DNA of 42,626 nucleotides from Gammaproteobacteria bacterium (GCA_005240065.1 SBBG01000237.1:1-42626), one strand, 5' to 3'. Positions 10,074 to 22,854 are shown, numbered from the stretch's first letter. Notes: generated by a model not told the origin, from the letters alone. Numbers and translations: made by a program.

Positions 10074-11108
10074 TTAGTTCGGCAGCTTAGGCACGGTGAT
10101 GGCTGTATGTTTTCCAGTGAGGGTCTTGAGGAAGGCCACCAGATCGGTCTTTTCCTGCGCGCTCAGATTGAGCGGCTTGATGTTGGGGTCGAGATTATCC
10201 TTCGCGTCGCCGCCGCGATCGTAGTGATCAACCACTTCTTCCAGGGTTCTGTAGGCGCCGTTGTGCATATAGGGCGCGGTCAGTGCGATGTCGCGCAGAG
10301 TGGGGGTCTTGAAGGCACCCTTCAGCACCTTGACCTTGCGGTGGGCGAAGCGTCCTTCATCCTCCATATCACTGGTCTTCTTCAGGCCGATATTATGGAA
10401 GCCGTTGTCGACGAAATTGAAACCCTGATGGCAGGCCGCGCAGTTGGCCTTGCCTTCGAAAATGGTAAAGCCGCGCTTGGCCGATTCGCTGATGGCGTTT
10501 TTATCTCCCTTACGCCATTTGTCGAAGGGGGCCTCGCTGGAAACCACCGTTCTTTCAAAGCTGGCGATGGCCTTGCCGATGGTCTGCTTGTTGATGCCTT
10601 CACCGGGATACGCTTTTTCGAACAGTTCCTTGTAGCCGGGGATGGCGGACAGCTCTTTCACCAGGTCATCGAGATTCTGGTCCATTTCATCCGGTGACAC
10701 GATCGGGCCGGTCGCCTGGTCTTCCAGGGTTGGTGCGCGCCCGTCCCACATCTGGATCCTGTTATAGGCGGTGTTGAGCACGGTGGGGGTTGCCCGGGGC
10801 AGGGTTTTCATGCCGACACCGATCGCCGTCGGCAGGCCGTCAGACCAGGCCAGCGCCGGGTTGTGGCAGGTTGCGCAACTGATCCAGTTGGAGCCCGACA
10901 TGCGCGGATCGAAGAAGAGTATCTTGCCAAGCTCGACCCGGTCGGGCGTCATTTGGTTATTGGCCGGCGCCGGTACGATGTCGGGGCGCAGATATTGATC
11001 GCCTTCCTCTGTGCCGCCGAAGGGTGAATAGAAAAGGCTCGATACGCCGAGTGCGGCGGCGGCGATGACGCCTATCTGGTTTTTCCTGTGGGTTTGGGGG
11101 TGTTTCAC
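10074..11108 (-). CDS. Diheme cytochrome c peroxidase / MauG-family protein
   Basis: Two CxxCH motifs (CATCH, CAACH), ELGKILFFDPRMSGSNWISCATCHNPALAWSDG and TPTLRDIALTAPYMHNGAYRTLEEVVDHYDRGG; likely GTG start at 11108 (VKHPQTHRKNQ). Confidence 0.9.
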   Translation of the reverse strand: MKHPQTHRKNQIGVIAAAALGVSSLFYSPFGGTEEGDQYLRPDIVPAPANNQMTPDRVELGKILFFDPRMSGSNWISCATCHNPALAWSDGLPTAIGVGMKTLPRATPTVLNTAYNRIQMWDGRAPTLEDQATGPIVSPDEMDQNLDDLVKELSAIPGYKELFEKAYPGEGINKQTIGKAIASFERTVVSSEAPFDKWRKGDKNAISESAKRGFTIFEGKANCAACHQGFNFVDNGFHNIGLKKTSDMEDEGRFAHRKVKVLKGAFKTPTLRDIALTAPYMHNGAYRTLEEVVDHYDRGGDAKDNLDPNIKPLNLSAQEKTDLVAFLKTLTGKHTAITVPKLPN

Positions 11109-11170
11109 TGTGGCTTCCTCCTGTGGAATAGGTGTTTTCGGAATCATCCTAAAAACGGCGGTGGCTTATA

Positions 11171-11334
11171 GGGCACTTCTAAAAATCCGCTGAAGCCGCG
11201 ATGGCTACAACAGGGGGCGCTCAAAATGCGGGGCCGGGAAGCGGCCAGACTCCGTGTACACTCCGCTTTTGGGTGCCCCATTCATATAAAGGGCGCCTTG
11301 CCCTCGCGCCTTGATCGAATTTTTAGAAGTGCCC
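11171..11334 (-). mobile_element. MITE-like element, copy 1 (same relative orientation to the downstream gene as copy 2)
   Basis: TIR GGGCACTTCTAAAAAT ... ATTTTTAGAAGTGCCC; flanking direct repeats TATA (11167-11170, 11335-11338); clearly homologous to the reverse complement of 15306-15499; no ORF. Confidence 0.8.
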
Positions 11335-12956
11335 TATAGCTTGAATTCGTCGACGACGTTGTTCAGATCCACCGCCGACGAGTTCAAGGTATGCGCCAGA
11401 TTGTTCAGTATATCGGTTTGGGTGCTGGTCTCTTTGCTCAATTCGAGCAGGCCGTTGATCGATGCATTGATGCCGTTCACCGCCTTTTCCTGTTCGCTGA
11501 TCAGATCGACCACCTCTATCATGGCATTGCTCATCAGGCTGGTTTGTGTGCTGCTGGTTGCGGTTTCGTCGGCGACATTTTGCAGCCGAGTGATATTCTG
11601 ATGCGCTTCCGTGACAGAGCTTTCCAGCAGCCCGACAGTCGTTTTCACGCTGTTGGAGATGGTCTCCACAGAGGTGGATATTTCTCCTGTAGCGTCTTCG
11701 GTGCGGCGCGCCAGGGCTCTGACTTCATCGGCCACCACCGCAAAGCCGCGCCCTTGCTCGCCGGCGCGCGCCGCCTCGATCGCGGCGTTCAGCGCCAGCA
11801 GATTGGTTTGGGCTGAGATGTCTCGGATGGTTTTGGTGATGGTGGTGATGGTCTCCGCCGCCCTAGCGAGGTTGCGCGTGCCCGCTGCAGTGTTTTCCAT
11901 GCTTTGCTGGAAACGTTCGAAACTGATCACGGCTTCCCTGATCTGCGCGGCGTTTTGCTGTGCGCTTTCCGATGTTCCGCGCGCTTTTTGCACCACCTGC
12001 TCCAATTGTGCTACCGCCTGATTGGTTTTGTCGAGCGCGGTGCTGATATCGTCCTTGATGTCCTTGATGCTGCCGTGCAGCGTCGTCGAAACGCCATGAA
12101 TTTGATCCGCAGCATGGGTGACATCCCGCGCTTTTCCCGTCAGATGATCGGCGCCCTGATATATCTTGCCGATGATGTCGTGCAGTTTGTCCACGGTTTT
12201 CGACATGGCGCTGACCGTTCTGCCGATCTCGTCGTTGCCCATGCTCGCAGGCCGGCTGCGTAGATCGCCTGCCGCCAGCGCCGCCATGGCGTTCTCCAGC
12301 AAGGACAACGGCCGGGTAACGAGGCGCGCGGCGAAGAAGCTGATGATGAGTCCCAGCACGATGCCGGCCCCTGCCAGGATGCCCAGCATAACGATGACGC
12401 GATGACCATCCTCCATCTGCTGGGTCATCCGATAGTTCAATGTCTTGCGTTCCTTCGTGACGAGGTTACCCGACAGCTCCTCGACACGATTCATGGTGCC
12501 GAGCATTTCCTTGGTCTTTTCCGTCGCCAAGGTGTCGTCGTTTGCCCGAGCGGCCTTGATGATTTCAAGCGCCGTGGGTTTCATCTCCGCGACCAGTTTG
12601 ACGAGTTCTTCGACCTCGGATTCGCCCTTTAGCGTGGCGCCCAGATTTTGGATATTCTCATCCAGTAGCGAAGAGGCCTTGATGGCCGACAGGGCAGCTC
12701 GGCGGATGTCTGTCGGTTCCTGGGCAGCGATGATCTGCGCCTGGGCTCTGCCCATCGCAAGGATCGCGACCTGGGCATTGGCCGCCGCTTCGACACGCTG
12801 CTGCGATTCGCCGAGCGCCGCCTGCATGGAAGTGTTCTGATGATAGATGGTGTAACCGCCGAACAGACCGACGGCGGCGATACCCAAAACAAAGATTCCG
12901 GAAAGACCGAGAATCTTCTTCCGCCAACCGATGTTGGCCAACCACTTTTCCAGCAT
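11334..12956 (-). CDS. Methyl-accepting chemotaxis protein
   Basis: Two TMs, HAMP ([21 protein letters not shown]), [38 protein letters not shown]-terminal DEFKL. Confidence 0.95.
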   Translation of the reverse strand: MLEKWLANIGWRKKILGLSGIFVLGIAAVGLFGGYTIYHQNTSMQAALGESQQRVEAAANAQVAILAMGRAQAQIIAAQEPTDIRRAALSAIKASSLLDENIQNLGATLKGESEVEELVKLVAEMKPTALEIIKAARANDDTLATEKTKEMLGTMNRVEELSGNLVTKERKTLNYRMTQQMEDGHRVIVMLGILAGAGIVLGLIISFFAARLVTRPLSLLENAMAALAAGDLRSRPASMGNDEIGRTVSAMSKTVDKLHDIIGKIYQGADHLTGKARDVTHAADQIHGVSTTLHGSIKDIKDDISTALDKTNQAVAQLEQVVQKARGTSESAQQNAAQIREAVISFERFQQSMENTAAGTRNLARAAETITTITKTIRDISAQTNLLALNAAIEAARAGEQGRGFAVVADEVRALARRTEDATGEISTSVETISNSVKTTVGLLESSVTEAHQNITRLQNVADETATSSTQTSLMSNAMIEVVDLISEQEKAVNGINASINGLLELSKETSTQTDILNNLAHTLNSSAVDLNNVVDEFKL

Positions 12957-13004
12957 ATATCACCTGCTTTATGTCGCTCATGACAAATAATATCGACAGA
13001 TTCG

Positions 13005-13031
13005 TTAGCGGTGGTGTGTTCAGAAACTTTA
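13005..13031 (-). promoter_or_regulatory. Candidate sigma-28 (FliA) promoter for the second MCP
   Basis: On the minus strand TAAAGTTT-N11-ACCGCTAA versus TAAAGTTT-N11-GCCGATAA (8/8 and 6/8), upstream of the MCP start at 12956. Confidence 0.7.
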
Positions 13032-13098
13032 GCCGGGATTTGCAAAGGTCACGAGCGGGTAAGGAGTGTCAGAGTGAACATGAAAGCCACAGACAAAA

Positions 13099-13126
13099 AA
13101 AGCCCCGCCATCGCTGACGGGGCTTT
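13099..13126 (-). terminator. Rho-independent terminator of groESL
   Basis: AAAGCCCCG...CGGGGCTTT stem immediately 3' of groEL, followed on the minus strand by a T-tract (GGCTTTTTTTG). Confidence 0.9.
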
Positions 13127-13153
13127 CAGGTACGGCGATAAAGCGAGACAGGC

Positions 13154-14821
<1,668 letters not shown>

Positions 14822-14848
14822 TTACCAGGAAAACGTCGGCTGACGGGA

Positions 14849-15139
14849 TCAGCCTTCGATGATGCCCATGATGTCTTCTTCGCGCATAACCAGCAGTTCC
14901 TGGCCTTCGACCTTCACCTCGGTGCCGGAATATTTGCCGAACAGCACCTTGTCGCCTGCCTTTACTTCCAGCGGACGCAGATCGCCGTTGTCCAGGACCT
15001 TGCCTTTGCCCACTGCGACCACTTCGCCGCGGATAGGCTTCTCGGTGGCGCTGTCGGGGATGACGATGCCGCCAGCGGATTTGCGCTCTTCTTCCAGGCG
15101 GCGGATAATGACGCGATCGTATAAAGGACGGATGTTCAT
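14849..15139 (-). CDS. groES: 10-kDa co-chaperonin GroES
   Basis: [47 protein letters not shown]...[10 protein letters not shown]; start set at 15139 instead of the ORF-track 15226. Confidence 0.99.
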   Translation of the reverse strand: MNIRPLYDRVIIRRLEEERKSAGGIVIPDSATEKPIRGEVVAVGKGKVLDNGDLRPLEVKAGDKVLFGKYSGTEVKVEGQELLVMREEDIMGIIEG

Positions 15140-15219
15140 TCGTTTCAGCTCCCTGTAAATGAAATTGACAGGCCGACGCGGGTGCGCGGCCACGAGGTTG
15201 AACACCGGTAGCGAGGGCG

Positions 15220-15246
15220 TTAGCACTCTCTATCGGCGAGTGCTAA
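15220..15246. promoter_or_regulatory. CIRCE operator (HrcA binding site)
   Basis: TTAGCACTC-N9-GAGTGCTAA, perfect inverted repeat upstream of groES. Confidence 0.95.
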
Positions 15247-15248
15247 CA

Positions 15249-15276
15249 ATGATAATCGGCAAAATTTCCGAGTCAA
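15249..15276 (-). promoter_or_regulatory. Candidate sigma-70 promoter of groESL
   Basis: On the minus strand TTGACT-N16-TATCAT directly upstream of CIRCE. Confidence 0.65.
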
Positions 15277-15305
15277 GGGGTTTTTGCAAAAAAACTCGTT
15301 CTTTA

Positions 15306-15499
15306 GGGCGCTTCTAAAAATTGGATCAAGGAGCGAAGGCAAGGCACCCTATTAAAGGCAAAGTGCCCTTACATAGGATGGGGCGCGGAAAAGCGGAGTG
15401 TACACGGAATCTGCCGCTTCTCGGCCCCGCATTTTGAGCGCCCCCTGTTAATAAGGGCAGCACCGCTATCGCAGTTTCAGCAGATTTTTAGAAGTGCCC
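15306..15499 (+). mobile_element. MITE-like element, copy 2
   Basis: TIR GGGCGCTTCTAAAAAT ... ATTTTTAGAAGTGCCC; flanking direct repeats TTTA (15302-15305, 15500-15503); homologous to copy 1 in opposite orientation. Confidence 0.8.
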
Positions 15500-15534
15500 T
15501 TTATCCCTGGGGCCGAATACAGTATCTTTTTATT

Positions 15535-15867
15535 ATGGCCGGAAAATACCACATCGTTCTGACCACTTGCCCTACCCCGGAAAGCGCCGAAATCCTGGCC
15601 AATGCCTTGGTGGATCGGGGGCTGGCGGGCTGCGTCAACGTCCTGCCTGCGATGCGCTCGATTTATTACTGGAAAGGAAAGCGCGAGAGTGGCGAGGAGC
15701 ATTTGTTGCTGATTAAGTCGCGGGCGGAAGCATATCCAGACATCGAAAGCATTATCCGGGAAACGCATCCCTATGAACTTCCGGAGATTATCGCTGTCTC
15801 CATTGATGCCGGGCTGGACGCCTATCTGTCCTGGATTGATGGTGCCAAAGAGAGATATAGAGCGTGA
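15535..15867 (+). CDS. cutA: Divalent-cation tolerance protein CutA
   Basis: VLTTCPTPESAEILANALVDRGLAGCVNVLPAMRSIYYWKGK...EEHLLLIKSRAEAYPDIESIIRETHPYELPEIIAV, typical CutA1. Confidence 0.96.
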   Translation: MAGKYHIVLTTCPTPESAEILANALVDRGLAGCVNVLPAMRSIYYWKGKRESGEEHLLLIKSRAEAYPDIESIIRETHPYELPEIIAVSIDAGLDAYLSWIDGAKERYRA

Positions 15868-17735
15868 ATAGGCTGTTCCCCATAGTATGGTTTCTTGCCG
15901 CTATTCTGGTCATGCCGGCGGGTTATGCCGACGAGCCGGCCGCTTCGGGCGTCATGGGTGCGATTTCCTCCTTGGGCGAGCGTCTTGGCTTGAAGAAAGC
16001 GGACGAAAAATTCCTTGAGCCCGACCGCGCCTTCGTCCTTTCCGTCGATGCCGTCAACGGTGGCACGGTGCGTGCACGCTGGGATATCGCGGAAGGGTAT
16101 TATCTGTACAAGAATAAATTCGGCTTCGATGTGAAAGACGCGCCGGGCGTCAGTCTGGGTAGGTTCAACGCGCCGCCGGGGCAATTCAAGAGCGATCCCA
16201 ATTTCGGTCAGGTGGAGGTTTATCATGATCAGGTTGTCATTAACCTGCCTGTGGCGCGCGCTCCGGCGGCGCCCGCCAATATCATGCTCGAGGCGCGTTA
16301 CCAGGGTTGCGCCGACGCCGGCTTCTGTTATCCGCCGATTACCAAGCAGATTGCTCTGACCTTGCCCTCCGGGGCTTCCGCTTTCGCTCCGGCGGCCGGA
16401 GCCGCTGCTGACCTTCCCGAGCAGGACCGTTATGCCCGTTCGCTGGCGAGTGGCGACACGGCGCTGACCTTGCTCAGTTTCTTCGGTGTTGGCCTGCTAT
16501 TGGCGTTCACGCCCTGCATGTTCCCGATGATCCCCATTTTGTCGAGCATCATCGTTGGCCAGGGCGAGCGGGTTGGCGCACGCCGCGCCTTCACCTTGTC
16601 GCTGTCCTACGTGCTGGCGATGGCTGTGGCCTATACCGTGGCCGGTGTCCTGGCGGGGTTATTCGGCGGCAATCTCCAGGCGGTGTTCCAGAATCCCTGG
16701 ATCCTGGGCAGTTTTGCCGCGGTGTTCGTGCTGCTGGCCTTGTCGATGTTCGGTTTTTACGATTTGCAGCTTCCTGCGAGCTGGCAAGGCAAGCTGGCGA
16801 CACTGAGCAACCGGCAGCGTGGCGGCAGTCATGCCGGGGTGGCGGTGATGGGCCTGTTGTCGGCGTTGATCGTCGGGCCGTGTATCGCCGCGCCGCTGGC
16901 AGGGGCGCTGATATATATCGGCCAGTCGGGCGATGCCGTGCTGGGCGGCACGGCGCTGTTCGCGCTGAGTCTGGGGATGGGCATACCGCTGCTGGTGATC
17001 GGCGCTTCGGCGGGCAAGTTGTTGCCCAAGGCGGGCGACTGGATGAACGCCATCAAGGCGGTGTTCGGCGTGATGCTGCTGGCGGTGGCGATCTGGATGC
17101 TGGAGCGGATCATCCCGGCGCAGGTGACGATGGTGCTATGGGCTGTTTTACTTATCATCTCCGCCGTTTATATGGGCGCGCTGACCAAGCTCCCTCCCGA
17201 GGCTGGCGGCTGGAGCAAACTATGGAAAGGGACGGGACTGGTGATGCTGATCTACGGCGGCTTGCTGATGTTCGGCGCGGCGGGCGGCGGCAGCGATGTG
17301 TTGCAGCCGTTGCGCGGCACACAGTTCACCGGCGGCGCCGGGCTCTCCGCAGCGGAGCGTCCCTTGCCGTTCAAACCCGTCAAGGGGCTGGCGGGGTTGA
17401 ACCGCGAGATTGAGCTGGCGGTGGCTTCCGGCAAGCCGGTGATGCTCGATTTCTATGCCGATTGGTGCGTGTCCTGCAAGGAAATGGAGAAAAAGACCTT
17501 TGCCGATGCCGGTGTGCGGCAGATGCTCGCGAATGTGGTGTTGTTGCAGGCGGATGTCACCGCCAACGATGCAGAAGATCAGGCGCTGCTCAAGCGGTAC
17601 GGGCTGTTCGGTCCGCCCTCGATCCTGTTCTTCGGCTCCGATGGCCAGGAGCGTCGCGATCGACGTCTGATGGGATTTTTGGAAGCGAATGAGTTTCGTG
17701 CCCATTTGTCTTCGGCATTGGCTATTGGAAAGTAA
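15864..17735 (+). CDS. dsbD: Thiol:disulfide interchange protein DsbD
   Basis: N-terminal DsbD alpha domain, polytopic membrane domain (FTPCMFPMIPILSSI), C-terminal thioredoxin-like domain (DFYADWCVSCKEMEKKTF). Confidence 0.96.
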   Translation: MNRLFPIVWFLAAILVMPAGYADEPAASGVMGAISSLGERLGLKKADEKFLEPDRAFVLSVDAVNGGTVRARWDIAEGYYLYKNKFGFDVKDAPGVSLGRFNAPPGQFKSDPNFGQVEVYHDQVVINLPVARAPAAPANIMLEARYQGCADAGFCYPPITKQIALTLPSGASAFAPAAGAAADLPEQDRYARSLASGDTALTLLSFFGVGLLLAFTPCMFPMIPILSSIIVGQGERVGARRAFTLSLSYVLAMAVAYTVAGVLAGLFGGNLQAVFQNPWILGSFAAVFVLLALSMFGFYDLQLPASWQGKLATLSNRQRGGSHAGVAVMGLLSALIVGPCIAAPLAGALIYIGQSGDAVLGGTALFALSLGMGIPLLVIGASAGKLLPKAGDWMNAIKAVFGVMLLAVAIWMLERIIPAQVTMVLWAVLLIISAVYMGALTKLPPEAGGWSKLWKGTGLVMLIYGGLLMFGAAGGGSDVLQPLRGTQFTGGAGLSAAERPLPFKPVKGLAGLNREIELAVASGKPVMLDFYADWCVSCKEMEKKTFADAGVRQMLANVVLLQADVTANDAEDQALLKRYGLFGPPSILFFGSDGQERRDRRLMGFLEANEFRAHLSSALAIGK

Positions 17736-17743
17736 GTTGGAAC

Positions 17744-18313
17744 ATGAAAAAGACAACATTGATATTGGGCGCGACATTGCTTTTTGCGCTGGGCGCCTGG
17801 GGCAGCAAATACCTCTATGGCGTACTCGATGAAGTAACCCCCGAGGCCATGGCGGCGGAAAAGCGGCCGGCGCCCGCCATGCAGGGATCCAATCCGGTTC
17901 GTCCGCTCTTCGCCTTGCCCGACATGGATGGTGTGTCGCGCAATATCAAAGGCTGGGATGGCAAGGTGTTGGTGATCAACTTCTGGGCGACCTGGTGTCC
18001 GCCCTGTTTGCGCGAGATGCCGGCCTTCATTGACTTGCAGAAGAAATATGGCCCGCAGGGATTACAATTCATCGGCGTGGCGTTCGACGACGTGGAGGCG
18101 ATCCAGGGATTTCTGAAATCCTCCAAAATGCGCATCAACTACCCGATCCTGGTGGGGGAGGACGATGCCATGGTGATCGCCGAGCAGTATGGCAATACGA
18201 TGGGGGTATTGCCTTACACCGTGATCGTCGATCGCAAAAGCCGGGTTGTCTACGGCCAGATGGGCGAAATATCGCGCTCGCTGGCGGAACAGACCATTAA
18301 GCCGTTATTGTAG
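17744..18313 (+). CDS. TlpA/ResA-family thiol-disulfide oxidoreductase
   Basis: N-terminal anchor and INFWATWCPPCLREMPAFIDLQKKYG active site. Confidence 0.93.
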   Translation: MKKTTLILGATLLFALGAWGSKYLYGVLDEVTPEAMAAEKRPAPAMQGSNPVRPLFALPDMDGVSRNIKGWDGKVLVINFWATWCPPCLREMPAFIDLQKKYGPQGLQFIGVAFDDVEAIQGFLKSSKMRINYPILVGEDDAMVIAEQYGNTMGVLPYTVIVDRKSRVVYGQMGEISRSLAEQTIKPLL

Positions 18314-18448
18314 GCTTTCTCTGATTCCTGAACAAAATTGACGGTATTTGCGTCAAACGTTCGGCAATTCCCGCTGATCTGGACAAAATTTCTTTTGCCG
18401 TGCAAAATGACCCCTTGCCTGATTCGGGTAGAGGGATACAAGATAAAA

Positions 18449-18889
18449 ATGGCGAAAATACTCGTCCTGAATGGTCCCAATCTCAACCTGCTGGGAACCC
18501 GCGAGCCAGAGCATTACGGCCGGGAGACGCTGGCCGGGATCAACGCGCGCCTGGAGCAAGCCGCGCAGGCGGCAGGGCATACCTTGGCCAGTTTTCAAAG
18601 CAACGCCGAGCACGCGCTGGTGGAGCGAGTGCATGCCGCCCAAGGCGAGGCGGTAGCGTTCATTATCATCAATCCGGCCGCATTCACCCATACCAGCGTG
18701 GCGTTGCGCGATGCGCTGAGCGCCGTCGGCATACCGTTCATCGAAGTGCATTTGTCGAATGTGCACGCGCGTGAGGCGTTTCGCCGTCACTCCTATTTTT
18801 CCGATCTCGCGGTTGGCGTCATCAGCGGTCTGGGCGCGCAGAGCTACGAACTTGCCTTACAGGCCGCGCTGGCGCGGCTTGGCGGCTAA
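18449..18889 (+). CDS. aroQ: Type II 3-dehydroquinate dehydratase
   Basis: [24 protein letters not shown]...[19 protein letters not shown]...[18 protein letters not shown]; upstream of accB as is common. Confidence 0.97.
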   Translation: MAKILVLNGPNLNLLGTREPEHYGRETLAGINARLEQAAQAAGHTLASFQSNAEHALVERVHAAQGEAVAFIIINPAAFTHTSVALRDALSAVGIPFIEVHLSNVHAREAFRRHSYFSDLAVGVISGLGAQSYELALQAALARLGG

Positions 18890-18920
18890 ACCTTGGATAT
18901 AGATATTTTGTGGATCAATT

Positions 18921-19370
18921 ATGGATATACGCAAAGTCAAAAAACTAATCGAATTGCTTGAAGAATCCGGTGTGGCGGAGATTGAGATCCGCGAGGGGGA
19001 GGAGTCTGTTCGCATCAGCCGTTATAACCAGCCCGCCGCGCCGCTGGTAATGCAGGCCCCGGTGCCCGCGATGCCGGCGCCGGTTGCCGCTCCCGTCGCA
19101 CAAACGGCTGCGACGGCCGTCCCGCCTCCCCCCGCCGGTCATGCTGTTACTTCTCCGATGGTGGGCACTTTTTATCGCGCGCCTTCGCCGGGCGCCAAAC
19201 CGTTCGTCGAGGTCGGCGGCCGCGTTAATGTCGGCGATGTGTTGTGCATCATCGAGGCGATGAAGATGCTCAACCAGATCGAGTCCGACAAGGCTGGGGT
19301 GGTCACCGCCATCCTGGTTGAGAATGGCGAGCCGGTCGAATACGGCGAGCCGCTGTTTATCATCGAATAA
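18921..19370 (+). CDS. accB: Acetyl-CoA carboxylase biotin carboxyl carrier protein
   Basis: [23 protein letters not shown], Pro/Ala linker, biotinyl motif EAMKM. Confidence 0.97.
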   Translation: MDIRKVKKLIELLEESGVAEIEIREGEESVRISRYNQPAAPLVMQAPVPAMPAPVAAPVAQTAATAVPPPPAGHAVTSPMVGTFYRAPSPGAKPFVEVGGRVNVGDVLCIIEAMKMLNQIESDKAGVVTAILVENGEPVEYGEPLFIIE

Positions 19371-19379
19371 TCGACGTAG

Positions 19380-19396
19380 GGCGGGTACTGCCCGCC
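19380..19396. repeat. Short palindrome between accB and accC
   Basis: GGCGGG-TACTG-CCCGCC within GTAGGGCGGGTACTGCCCGCC. Confidence 0.5.
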
Positions 19397-19423
19397 TTGC
19401 TTATTTCCAGAGCGAGTTTGTGC

Positions 19424-20764
<1,341 letters not shown>

Positions 20765-20783
20765 GTAGTGTCGCACCGATAGT

Positions 20784-21671
20784 ATGCCTTGGTTGCAAAT
20801 CAAACTCGACGCCACCCCCGACAATGCTCAGCAACTCAGCGATCTGCTGAGCGAGGCGGGGGCCAGCGCCGTGACTTTTCAGGATGGCTCCGATCAGCCG
20901 CTCTACGAGCCGCCTCCCGGCGCCACGCCGCTGTGGGCGCAGACGCAGGTCGTCGGCCTGTTCGAGGCGGATGTGGATGTGGAGGCCGTGCTCGATCGCC
21001 TGCGCGGCGCGCTGGGTCAGGCCGGATTGACCGGTTGCCGTGTCTCGCCGCTGGAAGACAAGGATTGGGAGCGCGCTTGGATGGACAATTTTCAGCCGAT
21101 GCGTTTCGGCGAGCGGCTGTGGATCTGTCCAAGCTGGCGCACACCGCCCGATCCGGCGGCGGTGAATGTCATGCTCGATCCGGGGCTGGCGTTCGGCACC
21201 GGAACGCATCCGACGACGGCGTTGTGTCTGGAATGGCTGGATCGGCACGACCTCGCCGCTGGCGAGGTCGTCGACTATGGCTGTGGCTCGGGTATCCTCG
21301 CCGTGGCCGCCGCCAGACTCGGCGCGCGGCGGGTGTGGGCGGTCGATCACGATCCGCAAGCATTGCAGGCGACGATGCTCAACGCGGAGAAAAATGGCGT
21401 CAGCGAGATCGTCAACGTGGTGCTACCCAAAGACCTGCCCGCAATGCGCGCCGACCTGCTCGTCGCCAACATTCTCGCTGGTCCCCTCGTCGAACTCGCA
21501 CCGCTGTTTGCCGAGCGAGTGCGCCCCGGTGGTGGCATCGTCCTGTCCGGCATACTCGCCAGCCAGGCCGAAGAGGTCGCCCGGCATTACCGGCGCTGGT
21601 TCGTCATGGAGCCGCAGGCGGAACGGGAGGAATGGGTGCGGTTGTCGGGTGTAAAAATGGAAATCGCCTGA
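20784..21671 (+). CDS. prmA: Ribosomal protein L11 methyltransferase
   Basis: [34 protein letters not shown]...[21 protein letters not shown]...[20 protein letters not shown]. Confidence 0.96.
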   Translation: MPWLQIKLDATPDNAQQLSDLLSEAGASAVTFQDGSDQPLYEPPPGATPLWAQTQVVGLFEADVDVEAVLDRLRGALGQAGLTGCRVSPLEDKDWERAWMDNFQPMRFGERLWICPSWRTPPDPAAVNVMLDPGLAFGTGTHPTTALCLEWLDRHDLAAGEVVDYGCGSGILAVAAARLGARRVWAVDHDPQALQATMLNAEKNGVSEIVNVVLPKDLPAMRADLLVANILAGPLVELAPLFAERVRPGGGIVLSGILASQAEEVARHYRRWFVMEPQAEREEWVRLSGVKMEIA

Positions 21672-21701
21672 AACACCGCGTGAAAGGACGCCGCTGTCGC
21701 C

Positions 21702-22475
21702 ATGTATACCCTCTGCCCTCACTGTAAAGCCGTCTTCAGAATCACCGCCGAACAGCTCGCCGCGAAACAGGGCAGGGTGCGTTGTGGCCAGTGCCGCGCG
21801 GCGTTCGATGCGCTGGAACATCTGGCGGACGACGCCAATCGGCTGGCCGTCTCCCAACCCATGGTTGCCGTTCCCCCGCCCGCCACATCGCCTGCCGTCA
21901 CGCCGCTGATCGCCGCCAGGGAAGGCGAAGAAGTTTTCGATATCGTCCACGCTCCGCCCGTTACCGCCGGCGAGCGCGTGTTGGCCGCCGGGGAAAAACG
22001 CGGCTGGACAGGCACGCTGGCCTGGACGGCGCTGAACTTGTCGTTGATCCTGCTGCTGGCGGGGCAATACGTCTATTTCCACCGCGATGACCTGGCCCGT
22101 TACCCCGCGTTGCGGCCGTCTTTGGAAGCGATGTGCGGCGTGCTGGATTGCGAGATTCCTCTGCGGCGGGATGTGAACCGTCTAAGCCTGGTCAACCGTG
22201 ATCTGCGCAGCCACCCGAGTGCGGCGAACGCCTTGCTGGTGCGAGTGACGCTGATCAACAACGCGCCGTTTCCCCAGCCTTATCCGGCGCTGCAATTGAG
22301 CTTATCGAACGTGGCGGGACAGACCGTGGCGATGCGGCGATTTCAGCCGTTTGAATATCTTGGCAAAGACCTCCCCATCAAGAAAGGCATGCTGCCGGGC
22401 AAGCCGGTCGAGGTGACACTGGAGCTGGTCGATCCTGGGCAGAGTGCGGTCAGTTTCGAGTTTGCGTTTCTTTGA
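21702..22475 (+). CDS. Zinc-ribbon (MJ0042-type) DUF3426 family protein
   Basis: N-terminal MYTLCPHCKAVFRITAEQLAAKQGRVRCGQCRAAFDAL, one TM, C-terminal DUF3426-like region. Confidence 0.88.
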   Translation: MYTLCPHCKAVFRITAEQLAAKQGRVRCGQCRAAFDALEHLADDANRLAVSQPMVAVPPPATSPAVTPLIAAREGEEVFDIVHAPPVTAGERVLAAGEKRGWTGTLAWTALNLSLILLLAGQYVYFHRDDLARYPALRPSLEAMCGVLDCEIPLRRDVNRLSLVNRDLRSHPSAANALLVRVTLINNAPFPQPYPALQLSLSNVAGQTVAMRRFQPFEYLGKDLPIKKGMLPGKPVEVTLELVDPGQSAVSFEFAFL

Positions 22476-22545
22476 GAATGGTGGTTATCCGATGGTCAAA
22501 GGAAACCGTTGGACGCGCTGCGATACCGTCCGCCGTCTCCGCCGG

Positions 22546-22731
22546 TCAATGCGCCGGCAAATTCCTACTCCCAGGCACAATCTCACCTCTCGCTATGGCT
22601 TCTTTGTGCCAAGTGTACAGGGTAACGCCGGAAATGCCCTCCTGCCGCGACAACTCCGTCACCGGCAGACTCTGAGGCGGCAACAGCTTCTTCAGAACAG
22701 CGGCTTTACGTTCCAGTGAATAACGATTCTT
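22546..22731 (-). pseudogene. Relic of an IS3-type OrfA (HTH) transposase
   Basis: Minus-strand frame KNRYSLERKAAVLKKLLPPQSLPVTELSRQEGISGVTLYTWHKEAIARGEIVPGSRNLPAH*; no in-frame ATG (an ATG is one base out of frame) and a TGA follows PAH. Confidence 0.7.
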
Positions 22732-22805
22732 TCATCTCTGCTTTCCACCCCTAGGCTATGGGTTTCTCAATTCGGGGGAGGCGGCAACTATCCTGACATA
22801 GTGAT

Positions 22806-22854
22806 TGTATCGCCGTGCTCGCGATACATTTTGGGACATCCCGGTCCCAAAATG
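22806..22854. repeat. Two adjacent hairpins in the relic region
   Basis: TGTATCGC-N7-GCGATACA (22806-22828) and CATTTTGGGAC-N6-GTCCCAAAATG (22827-22854), both perfect stems. Confidence 0.55.
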
